From: Pelotomaculum_C sp050950345
GTDB taxonomy: Bacteria; Bacillota; Desulfotomaculia; Desulfotomaculales; Pelotomaculaceae
Reading direction: 5' to 3'
NCBI GenBank assembly: GCA_050950345.1
Contig: JBMNHK010000007.1
Location: 186,001-250,000, forward strand
Length of the DNA: 64,000 bases
Of the stretch, positions 25,522 to 33,665 are shown in pieces. A program made the position numbers and the translations under genes. The notes below the pieces were generated by a model. The model had not been told where the DNA came from. It saw nothing but the letters and a program-made list of their open reading frames with translations, and searched no databases. Numbering within the stretch: position 1 is the stretch's first letter; every line of letters starts with the position of its first letter.

Positions 25522-26526
25522 ATGATTGTCGTCCTGAAGGACAAAGAGCCTGATGAGAAACAATTGTCCACCCTGGTCACCTGGTTGAAGGGGCTGGGAA
25601 TTAGCACTCATTTTTCTTACGGCGAGCACCATTGCGTGATCGGGCTCATTGGCGACACCAGTGTCGTGGATATCGGGCTGCTTCAATCGATGGAGATAGT
25701 TGAGGATGTCAAAAGGATTTTGGAGCCGTATAAAAAGGCCAACCGCAAGTTTAACAGCGAGGATACGGTGGTGGAAGTAAACGGGGTAAAAATCGGCGGC
25801 GGCAGTTTCCAGATTATTGCTGGACCCTGCTCGGTTGAGTCCCGGGAACAAATATGCTCAATTGCTGAGAGCGTCAAAGCCTCCGGCGCCTCTATGCTGC
25901 GAGGCGGCGCCTTTAAACCGCGCACTTCACCCTACTCATTCCAGGGCATGAAAGCCGAGGGCATCGAGCTGCTGCTGGAAGCGAAAAAAGCAACCGGGCT
26001 GCCCATCGTGAGCGAAATCATGAATATTTCCCATTTGCCCTTATTTGAAGAGGTGGATGTGATCCAGGTAGGCGCCAGGAATATGCAAAATTTTGAGCTG
26101 CTGAAAGAGCTGGGCGGGATCGATAAACCGATCCTGCTGAAGCGAGGGCTGGCCAATACCATAGAGGAGCTGTTGATGAGCGCGGAATACATCATGGCCG
26201 GCGGCAATGAAAACGTTATCCTCTGTGAGAGGGGCATCCGCACCTTTGAAACGGCTACCAGGAATACCCTGGATATTTCTGCTGTTCCGGTCCTGCGCAA
26301 AAAAACCCATCTGCCCGTCATTGTGGACCCGAGCCATGCGTCAGGCATCGCGAGTCTGGTAAAACCGCTTTCACTTGCTGCGGCGGTCGTTGGGGCGGAC
26401 GGCCTCATGATTGAAGTACACAATAATCCCAGCCAGGCACTCTGTGATGGAGCCCAGTCCCTGACCCCGCAAGCCTTTGACAACCTGGCCCAGGCTGTGC
26501 GCAATATTTTACCCTTTGCGCTGTAA
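25522..26526 (+). CDS. aroF: 3-deoxy-7-phosphoheptulonate synthase (type I-beta)
   Basis: DAHP synthase condenses phosphoenolpyruvate and erythrose 4-phosphate, the entry to the shikimate pathway. The 334-aa protein has an N-terminal ferredoxin/ACT-like regulatory domain (about 1-70), then the barrel with AGPCSVES, GGAFKPRTSPYSFQG, QVGARNMQNF, LLKRG and the metal-binding DPSHASG. AGGAGGG precedes the ATG. First gene of the attenuated aromatic operon. Confidence 0.95.
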   Translation: MIVVLKDKEPDEKQLSTLVTWLKGLGISTHFSYGEHHCVIGLIGDTSVVDIGLLQSMEIVEDVKRILEPYKKANRKFNSEDTVVEVNGVKIGGGSFQIIAGPCSVESREQICSIAESVKASGASMLRGGAFKPRTSPYSFQGMKAEGIELLLEAKKATGLPIVSEIMNISHLPLFEEVDVIQVGARNMQNFELLKELGGIDKPILLKRGLANTIEELLMSAEYIMAGGNENVILCERGIRTFETATRNTLDISAVPVLRKKTHLPVIVDPSHASGIASLVKPLSLAAAVVGADGLMIEVHNNPSQALCDGAQSLTPQAFDNLAQAVRNILPFAL

Positions 26527-26551
26527 CACCATGATAAGAAGGAGATAAGGC

Positions 26552-27382
26552 ATGATTATTGGAATTGCCGGGCTTGGCTTGATCGGCGGTTCGCTGGCCA
26601 AGGCCATTAAAAAGAACACGGAGCATAGGGTCTACGGCGTGGATATCCAGGAGACGGTTGTCCAGATGGCCAGTGAGGCTGGTGCAATTGACGGAGTCCT
26701 TAATAAGGAGCTGCTGGGGCAATGCGACCTGGTTATTGTAGCCATCCACCTGCAGGGTACCATTGATTACATCAAAAAACATGCCGCCAGCTTTAAAAAA
26801 GGCGCAGTGGTAACGGATTGTTGCGGAGTGAAGCAGACAGTCTGCGAGGCCCTGCAGGAGACTGCGGCTGCAAATGGTTTTGTCCTTATCGGCACCCACC
26901 CCATGGCGGGCCTTGAGCAATCCGGCTTTAAGCATTCTACGCCCCACCTGTTCAACAACGCTTACATGATCATGACGCCCTATGAGGCTACACCATCGGA
27001 ATTGGTGGTCAGGCTGCAGGCTTTCTGGCAGGAACTGGGCTTTGCCGGCAGCACAGTCTGTTCGCCGGCAGAGCATGACCGGATGATTGCTTTCACCTCC
27101 CAACTGGCCCATGTGGTTTCCAGTGCGTTTGTCAAAGGCCGGCAGGCACCAAAGCACAAGGGTTTTTCGGCCGGCAGCTATCAGGATATGACGCGAGTTG
27201 CCAGGCTGGACGAAAATATGTGGACCGAGCTACTCCTGGCCAACAAGCAAAACCTGATCCCTGAAATAGATGCTTTGATAGAAAGAATGGGGAAGTATAG
27301 GGACGCCTTAAAAGCTAACAGGCCTGATATACTAAAAAAACTGCTGCAGGATGGGAGAGAAATTAAGGAAGCTATTGGTTAA
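26552..27382 (+). CDS. tyrA: Prephenate dehydrogenase
   Basis: TyrA oxidatively decarboxylates prephenate to 4-hydroxyphenylpyruvate for tyrosine. The 276-aa protein starts with the Rossmann loop IAGLGLIGGSLA and has GTHPMAGLEQSG and the helical dimerisation domain with FTSQLAHVVSSA and GSYQDMTRVA. There is no C-terminal ACT domain. It follows aroF after 25 bases with AGGAG before the ATG. Confidence 0.94.
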   Translation: MIIGIAGLGLIGGSLAKAIKKNTEHRVYGVDIQETVVQMASEAGAIDGVLNKELLGQCDLVIVAIHLQGTIDYIKKHAASFKKGAVVTDCCGVKQTVCEALQETAAANGFVLIGTHPMAGLEQSGFKHSTPHLFNNAYMIMTPYEATPSELVVRLQAFWQELGFAGSTVCSPAEHDRMIAFTSQLAHVVSSAFVKGRQAPKHKGFSAGSYQDMTRVARLDENMWTELLLANKQNLIPEIDALIERMGKYRDALKANRPDILKKLLQDGREIKEAIG

Positions 27383-27475
27383 GTAAGCCTATTTACTTAA
27401 GGAAGCTATTTATTATTGATTAGGTGAGTACACTGCCAGACCTAGTTAGAAATTTAATTTGCCGGGGGGAAAAAA

Positions 27476-28618
27476 ATGGAGTTAACAAACCTGCGTGAAG
27501 AATTGGACCAGATTGACTCGGAGTTGACCCAGTTATTTATCAAGCGGATGGATATATCTGCCCGCATAGCGGAGTATAAAAAACAAAACAACATGCCTGT
27601 GTTGGATAATGTAAGGGAACTGGCGATTTTGAACCGCGTGGCCAATGCAGTGGGGGATAAGCTGGAGACTTATGCCAGGCGATTATTCAGCACGCTGTTT
27701 GATTTGAGCAAAAGCTATCAAAACCAGCTGATGAACCACAGCTCACAACTGGCCAAAGATATCAAGGCTGCTTCCCGGGAGTTGACCAGGCCATTTCCCT
27801 CCAAGGCTACCGTTGCCTGCCAGGGTACGGCAGGTTCCTATTCCCAGCAAGCCTGCGAAAAACTTTTCTCCATGCCCAATCCCATTTTCTTGCACGACTT
27901 TGATGGGGTATTCCAGGCTGTGGATCAAGGTTTGTGTGAGTATGGTTTGCTGCCGGTTGAAAATAGTCTGGCCGGGACGATTGTAGCTGTCTATGACTTA
28001 ATGGAAAAGTATAAATTTTATATTGCGCGCAGTACGCGCATAAAAATAAATCACACCCTGGTGGCCAAAAAAGGCACAGTATTGGCGGATATCAGGGAAA
28101 TTGTCTCCCATGAACAGGCGTTCAGCCAGTGCAGTGATTTTATTAAAGCACACCCGAAAGTTAAAGTTACCATGTTCAGCAATACTGCGGCGGCGGCCAG
28201 GTATGTGGCTGAGTCCAACCGTACGGATCTTGCCGCCATAGCGGCCGGCAGCTGTGCGGAGCTTTATAACCTCAGTGTAGTCGCCGAAGACATTCAAAAC
28301 CGTGACAGCAATTATACCCGTTTTATTTGTATCTCCAAGGATATGCAAATCTATCCCGGCGCCAATAAGATAAGCATTATGCTCACCCTCCCACATAAAC
28401 CGGGATCTCTTTGCAATCTGCTCTCGAAGTTTTATTCACTGGGACTCAACCTGACCAAGCTGGAAAGCCGCCCTATTGCCGGCAGGGATTTTGAATTTTT
28501 ATTTTACTTTGATTTTGAGGGTTCCGTTTACTCCAAGGAGACAGTTAGTTTGCTTAGCGAACTGGAAAATAGCCTCGATAAATTTATCTTCCTGGGCAGT
28601 TACAGCGAAATCTTCTAA
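27476..28618 (+). CDS. pheA: Chorismate mutase / prephenate dehydratase (P-protein)
   Basis: A bifunctional enzyme for phenylalanine. Residues 1-90 are an AroQ-type chorismate mutase helix bundle (LREELDQIDSELTQLF, RMDISARIAEYKK). The dehydratase follows with CQGTAGSYSQQA, LPVENSLAGTI, HEQAFSQCSDF and the TRF-type NYTRFICIS. A C-terminal ACT domain (LPHKPGSLCNLL, LTKLESRP) gives feedback control by Phe. Last of the three aromatic genes, 93 bases after tyrA; the gap contains a copy of TTAAGGAAGCTATT also found at the tyrA end. Confidence 0.95.
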   Translation: MELTNLREELDQIDSELTQLFIKRMDISARIAEYKKQNNMPVLDNVRELAILNRVANAVGDKLETYARRLFSTLFDLSKSYQNQLMNHSSQLAKDIKAASRELTRPFPSKATVACQGTAGSYSQQACEKLFSMPNPIFLHDFDGVFQAVDQGLCEYGLLPVENSLAGTIVAVYDLMEKYKFYIARSTRIKINHTLVAKKGTVLADIREIVSHEQAFSQCSDFIKAHPKVKVTMFSNTAAAARYVAESNRTDLAAIAAGSCAELYNLSVVAEDIQNRDSNYTRFICISKDMQIYPGANKISIMLTLPHKPGSLCNLLSKFYSLGLNLTKLESRPIAGRDFEFLFYFDFEGSVYSKETVSLLSELENSLDKFIFLGSYSEIF

Positions 28619-28681
28619 ACCGGTATCCTTTATATATGGTGTGTTTTGTTATAAGATAACATAGCAGGTTGCAAAGAAAGT

Positions 28682-28972
28682 TTGTCCTGGGGGTGGCGCC
28701 GGCTGTATTGCTGCATACTGCTCATCAACATCATTGGTTTTTTAACCATGTGGTACGATAAAAGAATGGCTCAGGCCGGTAGATACAGGATCCCGGAAAG
28801 CAGGATCTTTCTCATCGCCATAGCCGGTGGGGCAATAGGAGTGTTGTTGGGTATGGAGATATTCAGGCACAAGACCAGGCACCTCAAGTTTAAAGTGTTC
28901 ATACCCTTAATCCTCCTATCTCAATATTTGAAAATAAATCAACGGATTACTCCATTAATCGCAGTATTTTAA
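28682..28972 (+). CDS. DUF1294 small membrane protein
   Basis: A 96-aa protein matching the DUF1294/YsdA pattern: two hydrophobic segments around MWYDKRMAQ, RIPESRIFLIAIAGGAIGVLLGM and FRHKTRHLKFK. Function is unknown. It starts at TTG and lacks a clear ribosome site. It is close to the IS110 element, whose edge may lie just downstream. Confidence 0.75.
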   Translation: MSWGWRRLYCCILLINIIGFLTMWYDKRMAQAGRYRIPESRIFLIAIAGGAIGVLLGMEIFRHKTRHLKFKVFIPLILLSQYLKINQRITPLIAVF

Positions 28973-29064
28973 AAATGTTAATTTCGTCGCCGTTACTATC
29001 CAAAAACTCACCCTATCATAGCTCACTGGGTCATGCCCTTACATTCCTTCGTTCTGTTTTATGG

Positions 29065-29150
29065 ATAAAAGCGGAGATAGCGTTTAAGCTCGTATACTGC
29101 CTCAGTGGGCTAATGGAGAATTTCTCCTTATCTCCGCTTTATCGGCTATT
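29065..29150 (-). ncRNA. Structured segment downstream of the IS110 transposase (candidate bridge RNA region)
   Basis: AAAGCGGAGATA and TATCTCCGCTTT are exact reverse complements about 50 bases apart and enclose smaller stems (GCTC/GGGC, GGAGA/TCTCC). Such a long closing stem with internal loops in the non-coding end of an IS110/IS1111 element fits a bridge-RNA-like transcript. The assignment rests on shape and position only. Confidence 0.4.
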
Positions 29151-29159
29151 TAATATTTT

Positions 29160-30446
29160 TTATGCAGCTTGCATAATTTGATTCTTCCTGATATTCCCAA
29201 GTACTAATTCTGCCCTATATTCGGTTTGTTTTTTTATCAGGTTATATATTACGGTTATTGTTTTTTTCGAAATAACAACCAGGGCTTGTTTTTTCTTAAG
29301 GGGATTATTTGGGCGTTTTTTCAAGTATTCATAAAGCCCCTTCATTTCTTCGTTTACTGCAACCATTACCATAGCCATGCGATAGAGAATGCTCCGCAAA
29401 TTCTTTCTTCCGCGCTTGGATATAACTGTTCCGCTTTTACTTTTACCGGAGCTATCCTCAACCAGGTTATAGCCTGCCATTTTGCTTATTTGACGTGGAT
29501 TATCGAATCTAAGCGGATCACCAATCTCACCTAAAAAGCTAGCAGCGGTAATCACTCCTATGCCTGGAATACTAAGTATTATTTCTTTAAATCCTGTTTT
29601 ACCTAGTGCCACTTCCATTGCTGCTTCAATCTGGTCCAGCTGTATTGTTAAAAGTTCCAATTCCTCAATTATTAGTCCTAATCTTAACTTGGCTGATAAT
29701 AATCCATACCCTACCCCAATAGAGTTTTTTGCTGCTTCAATTAGCTCTTCGGCCTTCTTTCTGCCTACTGTTTTTTTAACGGCCTTTTTTATTTCGGCTA
29801 GTACCCCATCTACTCCTAATTCAATTATCAGCGAAGGAAAGGGACAGGATTTTAATATCTGCAGAGATGCCTTTCCTTTTAAAGGGTTTTTGAACACAGT
29901 CTTTATTTCTGGAAAATATTCATCCATCACTGCTGTTATGGTGTTTTTTATGGCGTTATAACGCTTCATCAGGCTTATTCTTGAGTTTGCCAGCACCCTC
30001 AGTTCCGCGAATATATCCTGGGGCATATATACTTTGTAATACCTGCCGTCACGCACCAGTCTTGCTATAGTTAGAGCATCTTTCTTATCGTTCTTGGTCT
30101 GGCTGTTATCATCAAGTTCCTTGGCTCGTTTTGTATGGTACGGATTAACCATTACTACTGTTACTCCATGCACTATCAGATAGTTTGCCAACGGTTTCCA
30201 GTAATGCCCTGTGGGCTCCATTCCTACGATAACATCTTCAAGTCTTTTGTTCTTGCAAATTGCATCTATGCTTGCTAATATAGTTTCGAAGCCGTTTCTA
30301 TCGTTTTGGAATTTCAAGGCTTTGCCTATTTCTAAACCTCGATAATTTACGAACCGTGCCCACTGTGTTTGTTTTGCGATATCTACGCCTATAATTAGTG
30401 TCTTTGGTGTTATTGCTTCTAATTTTTGATTATTACGGTTCTTCAT
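29160..30446 (-). CDS. IS110-family transposase (DEDD/Ser recombinase)
   Basis: The 428-aa protein has the N-terminal RuvC-like DEDD domain (IIGVDIAKQTQW, VGMEPTGHYW, NDKKDALTIARL) and the C-terminal Transposase_20 domain (SIPGIGVITAASFLGEIGD, MAGYNLVEDSSGKSKSG). IS110 proteins use an RNA-guided mechanism with a catalytic serine in the C-terminal domain. The gene is intact. Element ends cannot be set, as this family makes no target duplication; I place them roughly between 28980 and 30640. Confidence 0.93.
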   Translation of the reverse strand: MKNRNNQKLEAITPKTLIIGVDIAKQTQWARFVNYRGLEIGKALKFQNDRNGFETILASIDAICKNKRLEDVIVGMEPTGHYWKPLANYLIVHGVTVVMVNPYHTKRAKELDDNSQTKNDKKDALTIARLVRDGRYYKVYMPQDIFAELRVLANSRISLMKRYNAIKNTITAVMDEYFPEIKTVFKNPLKGKASLQILKSCPFPSLIIELGVDGVLAEIKKAVKKTVGRKKAEELIEAAKNSIGVGYGLLSAKLRLGLIIEELELLTIQLDQIEAAMEVALGKTGFKEIILSIPGIGVITAASFLGEIGDPLRFDNPRQISKMAGYNLVEDSSGKSKSGTVISKRGRKNLRSILYRMAMVMVAVNEEMKGLYEYLKKRPNNPLKKKQALVVISKKTITVIYNLIKKQTEYRAELVLGNIRKNQIMQAA

Positions 30447-30455
30447 CTGCTTTTG

Positions 30456-30517
30456 ACCTCCTGATTTCTATGTTTTTTGTGCGTTTGCTAGGCACACATA
30501 AAATCATAGCAGGAGGT
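30456..30517 (-). promoter_or_regulatory. Hairpin that can hide the IS110 transposase ribosome site
   Basis: On the transposase strand ACCTCCTG pairs with CAGGAGGT, the ribosome site of the transposase, with further inner pairs CTATG/CATAG and TGTGC/GCACA. It could repress translation, or belong to the left-end RNA of the element. Confidence 0.6.
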
Positions 30518-30773
30518 TTTTTAATTCTCAAAGATCATTTTCATTCATTACAGGAATGCTCCTCCAGGTTATTTTATACTGGTTTTATTTATATAGAGTT
30601 TAAGGTTGTGCAGCTTTATTGACCGGTTGCTGTTGCTAACGCAGCCGGGACACAGCTTGACAGGGCTGGTGATGTGTCTTATAATGCGTAGTGAATGTTT
30701 TTTAGGATACGTCTTTAATGGGTGCATAGTGCGTCCAACTGGCGTTCCATTTTGTTCTTCAGGGGAGAAATAA
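30518..30773. other. Gap between the IS110 element and tadA
   Basis: No gene is seen. It probably contains the edge of the IS110 element and the tadA promoter, neither of which I can place with confidence. Confidence 0.4.
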
Positions 30774-31280
30774 ATGGAGCACGCCGTCTATATGCGCGAA
30801 GCCCTGGCAGAAGCTGAAAAGGCCTACTCTCTGGGCGAGGTGCCCATTGGAGCGGTAGTAGTGCTTGATGAGGAGATTATCGGCAGGGGGCACAACCTGC
30901 GGGAGATGTTAAAGGACAGCACCGCCCATGCGGAAGTGCTGGCCTTGCGTGAAGCAGCAAGACATATCGGAGACTGGCGCTTAAACGGAGCCGTGATCTA
31001 CTCTACCATTGAGCCCTGCCCTATGTGTGCCGGGGCAATGGTGCAGTTCAGGGTCAAAACCCTGGTCTATGGTGCGGCCGACCCCAAAGCGGGGGCGGTG
31101 GATTCGGTCATCGATGTGGTCAGGCAGCCCCGGTTCAACCATCAGGTGGAGGTTGTGGCGGGTGTCCTGGAGGAGGAATGCCGGGCCGTCATTAAGCGCT
31201 TTTTCAAAGAATTAAGAGATAAAAAAGTTGTTGGAGAGGTGGCCGAGCTGGTCGAAGGCGCTCGACTCGAAATCGAGTAG
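30774..31280 (+). CDS. tadA: tRNA-specific adenosine deaminase
   Basis: TadA converts A34 to inosine in tRNA-Arg(ACG), whose gene is in this window. The 168-aa protein has the zinc site HAEVLAL (His and catalytic Glu) and PCPMCAGA, and the GAVDSVIDV segment. The C-terminal 16 codons (from Gly-Glu-Val-Ala) read through the first half of the next tRNA-Ser gene before reaching a stop at 31280, which makes the protein slightly longer than usual. ATG follows GGGGAG. Confidence 0.93.
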   Translation: MEHAVYMREALAEAEKAYSLGEVPIGAVVVLDEEIIGRGHNLREMLKDSTAHAEVLALREAARHIGDWRLNGAVIYSTIEPCPMCAGAMVQFRVKTLVYGAADPKAGAVDSVIDVVRQPRFNHQVEVVAGVLEEECRAVIKRFFKELRDKKVVGEVAELVEGARLEIE

Positions 31281-31326
31281 GCCGTTCGAAGCGGTCTCGT
31301 GGGTTCGAATCCCACTCTCTCCGCCA
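31233..31326 (+). tRNA. tRNA-Ser (anticodon CGA)
   Basis: The acceptor GGAGAGG/TCTCTCC has one G-U pair. There is a long variable arm, a T-arm GTGGG-TTCGAAT-CCCAC and an encoded CCA. The anticodon loop CTCGAAA gives CGA. The first 48 bases overlap the tadA reading frame. Confidence 0.96.
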
Positions 31327-31334
31327 TTTGTGGG

Positions 31335-31366
31335 CCGTTTCCTTTTAAAAAGGAGGCGGTTTTTTT
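31335..31366 (+). terminator. Rho-independent terminator after tRNA-Ser(CGA)
   Basis: CCGTTTCCTTTT pairs, with G-U wobbles, with AAAAGGAGGCGG, followed by seven T. Confidence 0.8.
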
Positions 31367-31682
31367 ATGCCAATTTCACATTAATTTCACACGTCGCACT
31401 AATAAAAATAGGGCTTCAATAGGCCCCATAATGTCTTATCTACTATTTTTGCAATTGCTCCTGTACAGGCCTTTCCATATGACCGTATAAGATGACTTTG
31501 AAACTTTAATTAAAAAAATCTCCTAATATCAAGGCCTTGAGGGCAATATAAACAGACGTACCACTACACTCCTTCAGTTTCAGGTAAAAGCGTCAGGTTT
31601 ATACATTCCGTTGTATATCGTTCTTGTGGTGGTTTTCTTATGGGTATATCTGTTAAGGGTCATTAAAGTTCTAGCCCAGTTA
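31367..31682. other. 316-base gap after tRNA-Ser(CGA)
   Basis: AT-rich, no frame of note. The 3' side of a tRNA-Ser is a common integration site, but I see no integrase or clear att repeat. Confidence 0.4.
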
Positions 31683-32675
31683 CTATGAAGCCTGGATTCG
31701 CGTCAAGCCGGCCTCAGCAGCGGTTTGCAGGGCTTCGCGATATTCTGCATCCGTTATCCTTCTGCCCAGTAACGGATGGCCTACTGCCTTATAGTACGGC
31801 CTGTACTGTGCCATTATATTGACATAAGTCTTCCGTGAAATGCTGTGCGCGAGAAATTCCATCACCTTTTTAGTGCCGGCCAATCCCCCGGGAAGGACCA
31901 GGTGTCTGACCAGGAGGCCGCGGATAGCTACATGATTTTCTCCAATGACTAAATCGCCTGCCTGTCTATGCATCTCCTTAACAGCTGCAAAATTAATCTC
32001 CGGGTAACTATCTGCTTTGGAAAAATCACTAGCGGGCCCTGGTTCACCGTACTTCATATCCGGCATATAGATGTCCACAACTCCCTCCAGTAATTTAATT
32101 GTTTCCAGGGAATCATATCCCCCGGTATTATACACAAGGGGGATATGGAGGCCTTGCCTGGCGGCCAGCTTAACAGCAGCTAATATATTGGGAACGACAT
32201 GGGTTGGTGAAACAAGATTTATATTATGACACCCCAATTCCTGCACCTCGAGCATTAATTGAGCTAGCTCCTCGTCACTTACCTCTTGCCCTCGGTATAA
32301 GTGGGCTATGTCGTAGTTCTGACAAAAAATACACTTCATGTTGCAGCCTGCAAAAAAGATGGTTCCTGAACCCCTTTGCCCAACAAGAGGCGGTTCCTCA
32401 CCAAAATGCGGCCCCGCACTGGCGACTACAGCCCTCTCCCGGGCTTTGCACATGCCCCTGGCAGGCCGCGCAGCGGTTCCGGTGTTTGCAGATAAAGTGA
32501 AGCGCAGAACACGACAACGCCTGCCGCATAATACGCAAGGTGAAGCCAGTTCTCTGCTCTTTTGCAGTTTTTCCTCCCACTGTTTTTCGCTAAGGGACAA
32601 ATATACAGGAGACGGGGGTTTTTCTGTAAACGGTTGCAAAACTTTCACTCCCAAGCATGCAGGATATATTTTCAA
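31683..32675 (-). CDS. Radical SAM protein, PflX/PflA-like
   Basis: A 330-aa enzyme with the radical SAM cluster motif CNMKCIFC (CxxxCxxC) near residue 112. It is preceded by an N-terminal Cys-rich stretch (CVLCGRRCRV) and followed by barrel motifs LVSPTHVVP, VYNTGGYDS, DIYMPDMKY and HLVLPGG. This layout is COG1313 (PflX), a relative of pyruvate formate-lyase activating enzyme whose substrate is not established. No glycyl radical enzyme is next to it. Confidence 0.88.
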   Translation of the reverse strand: MKIYPACLGVKVLQPFTEKPPSPVYLSLSEKQWEEKLQKSRELASPCVLCGRRCRVLRFTLSANTGTAARPARGMCKARERAVVASAGPHFGEEPPLVGQRGSGTIFFAGCNMKCIFCQNYDIAHLYRGQEVSDEELAQLMLEVQELGCHNINLVSPTHVVPNILAAVKLAARQGLHIPLVYNTGGYDSLETIKLLEGVVDIYMPDMKYGEPGPASDFSKADSYPEINFAAVKEMHRQAGDLVIGENHVAIRGLLVRHLVLPGGLAGTKKVMEFLAHSISRKTYVNIMAQYRPYYKAVGHPLLGRRITDAEYREALQTAAEAGLTRIQAS

Positions 32676-32992
32676 AGAAATATTTCATCTATGATAACCT
32701 TTTTCTTGGGAGCAGGTCAATTTTCACTAACTTTTCAAATTAATTGAATTGCAATTGTCAAACACAAAAATTGTTGAAGAAATATAACATCCATAATGAC
32801 TCCTGCGAAAAACTCCTTAAGCAGCCTGAATCTAGGCTGCTTAACTAAAAAGTTCCCCTCCCGTGTAGCTCTGGATATTTTATTCCAGGTGCCTATTCAA
32901 AAGGAAGCCTATGTTATAGGGAAGCGGTTTGTTGATTTATGAGGCTTGAAGTGTTCTGGAGGGGAGCTGTTATTTTGTTGCAAATTAACGGG
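32676..32992. other. Non-coding stretch 3' of the structured RNA
   Basis: About 320 bases without a convincing gene on either strand. If the RNA at 33060-33385 is an omega-RNA, this is where an iscB/isrB gene would be expected on the minus strand; no remnant is recognisable. Confidence 0.5.
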
Positions 32993-33037
32993 AAAGGGTA
33001 GACTTCTTCTCCTCGCCAGAGGATCCGTCTACCCTTT
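32993..33037 (-). terminator. Long hairpin at the 3' end of the structured RNA
   Basis: On the minus strand AAAGGGTAGAC pairs exactly with GTCTACCCTTT, enclosing a small CCTC-TGGC-GAGG hairpin. It could end or protect the upstream RNA. Confidence 0.65.
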
Positions 33038-33059
33038 CGCCGAGGCGTACTGCAATAGT

Positions 33060-33385
33060 ACTACCTCCTTTGAAGATGTTGCCCCGTATCCTACTCGTCG
33101 GGTATTGCTACCGTTCTTTCGAGGATTACCGGCTTGCTACGGTTTGCCGATGCCTGCTTATCTAAACTGCATTCTTTGCGAGGAGCGGGTTTCTGCTTTC
33201 ATAGACTCTCGGTTTCCTTCAGCCCTGGGGCCACCGGAGAACCGATCAAGGTCTTGTTAACCCTACGGCTATTCAGATTCAACACTTACCCTCTGCAAAA
33301 CTGTTTGCATTTTGCGTCAGCAGGTCATCAACCTCCCTGAAGCTACCGGTCCCTTACGGGACACCTCTTACTCCGGCAGAGCCTT
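33060..33385 (-). ncRNA. Large structured RNA resembling HEARO / IscB-type omega-RNA, no nuclease gene
   Basis: Read on the minus strand the region is dense with stems: GTCCC-GTAA-GGGAC, AGGT-TGATG-ACCT, GCAAAA/TTTTGC, GGTAGCAATACC and CCCG/CGGG. It contains blocks I recall as typical of HEARO (omega) RNAs: ACCGGTAGC after the GTAA hairpin, GTTGAATCTGAATAGCC (33283-33267) and GGTGGCCC-AGGGCT-AAGGA (33235-33215). A ribosome site AAAGGAGG ends the block (33071-33064), where iscB/isrB would normally start, but no frame follows. The identity is from memory of the motif, not from a search; group II intron was considered and lacks a domain V. Confidence 0.55.
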
Positions 33386-33665
33386 TTCTGAGGTTACCAT
33401 AATAATAAAACATAAGGGATATTATGTCAACATGTTTAAAAGATTTAGCTGGTTCTGCAGGAAAATTAATCCCTCTCCTGTTAATATAAAAGATCGTTGT
33501 TGCAATCAAGAGCTAATGGGGCCTTTTGCAAGACCTATGTTATAAATAGCTCATGGAATAGGCATAAATAAAAGGATTTTTGGACAATCTGTGGAAATAT
33601 AACCGCGTTTGACGATTAATTTGCCTGGAGACGATTAATTTACTAGAAGGGATAGATTTATATAT
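33386..33665. other. Gap between the structured RNA and glnS
   Basis: If the RNA is an omega-RNA, its guide would be copied from the bases just above 33385. A 12-base direct repeat GACGATTAATTT lies at 33611-33622 and 33630-33641, shortly before glnS. No gene is seen. Confidence 0.45.

Noticed and set aside
31367..31682. Integrated element at the 3' end of tRNA-Ser(CGA)
   Set aside because: No integrase, no repeat of the tRNA 3' end downstream within the window.
33000..33400. Group II intron or decayed reverse transcriptase
   Set aside because: No domain V-like hairpin, no intron 5' end and no RT motifs; plus-strand frames across it lack domains. The omega-RNA reading fits the structure better.
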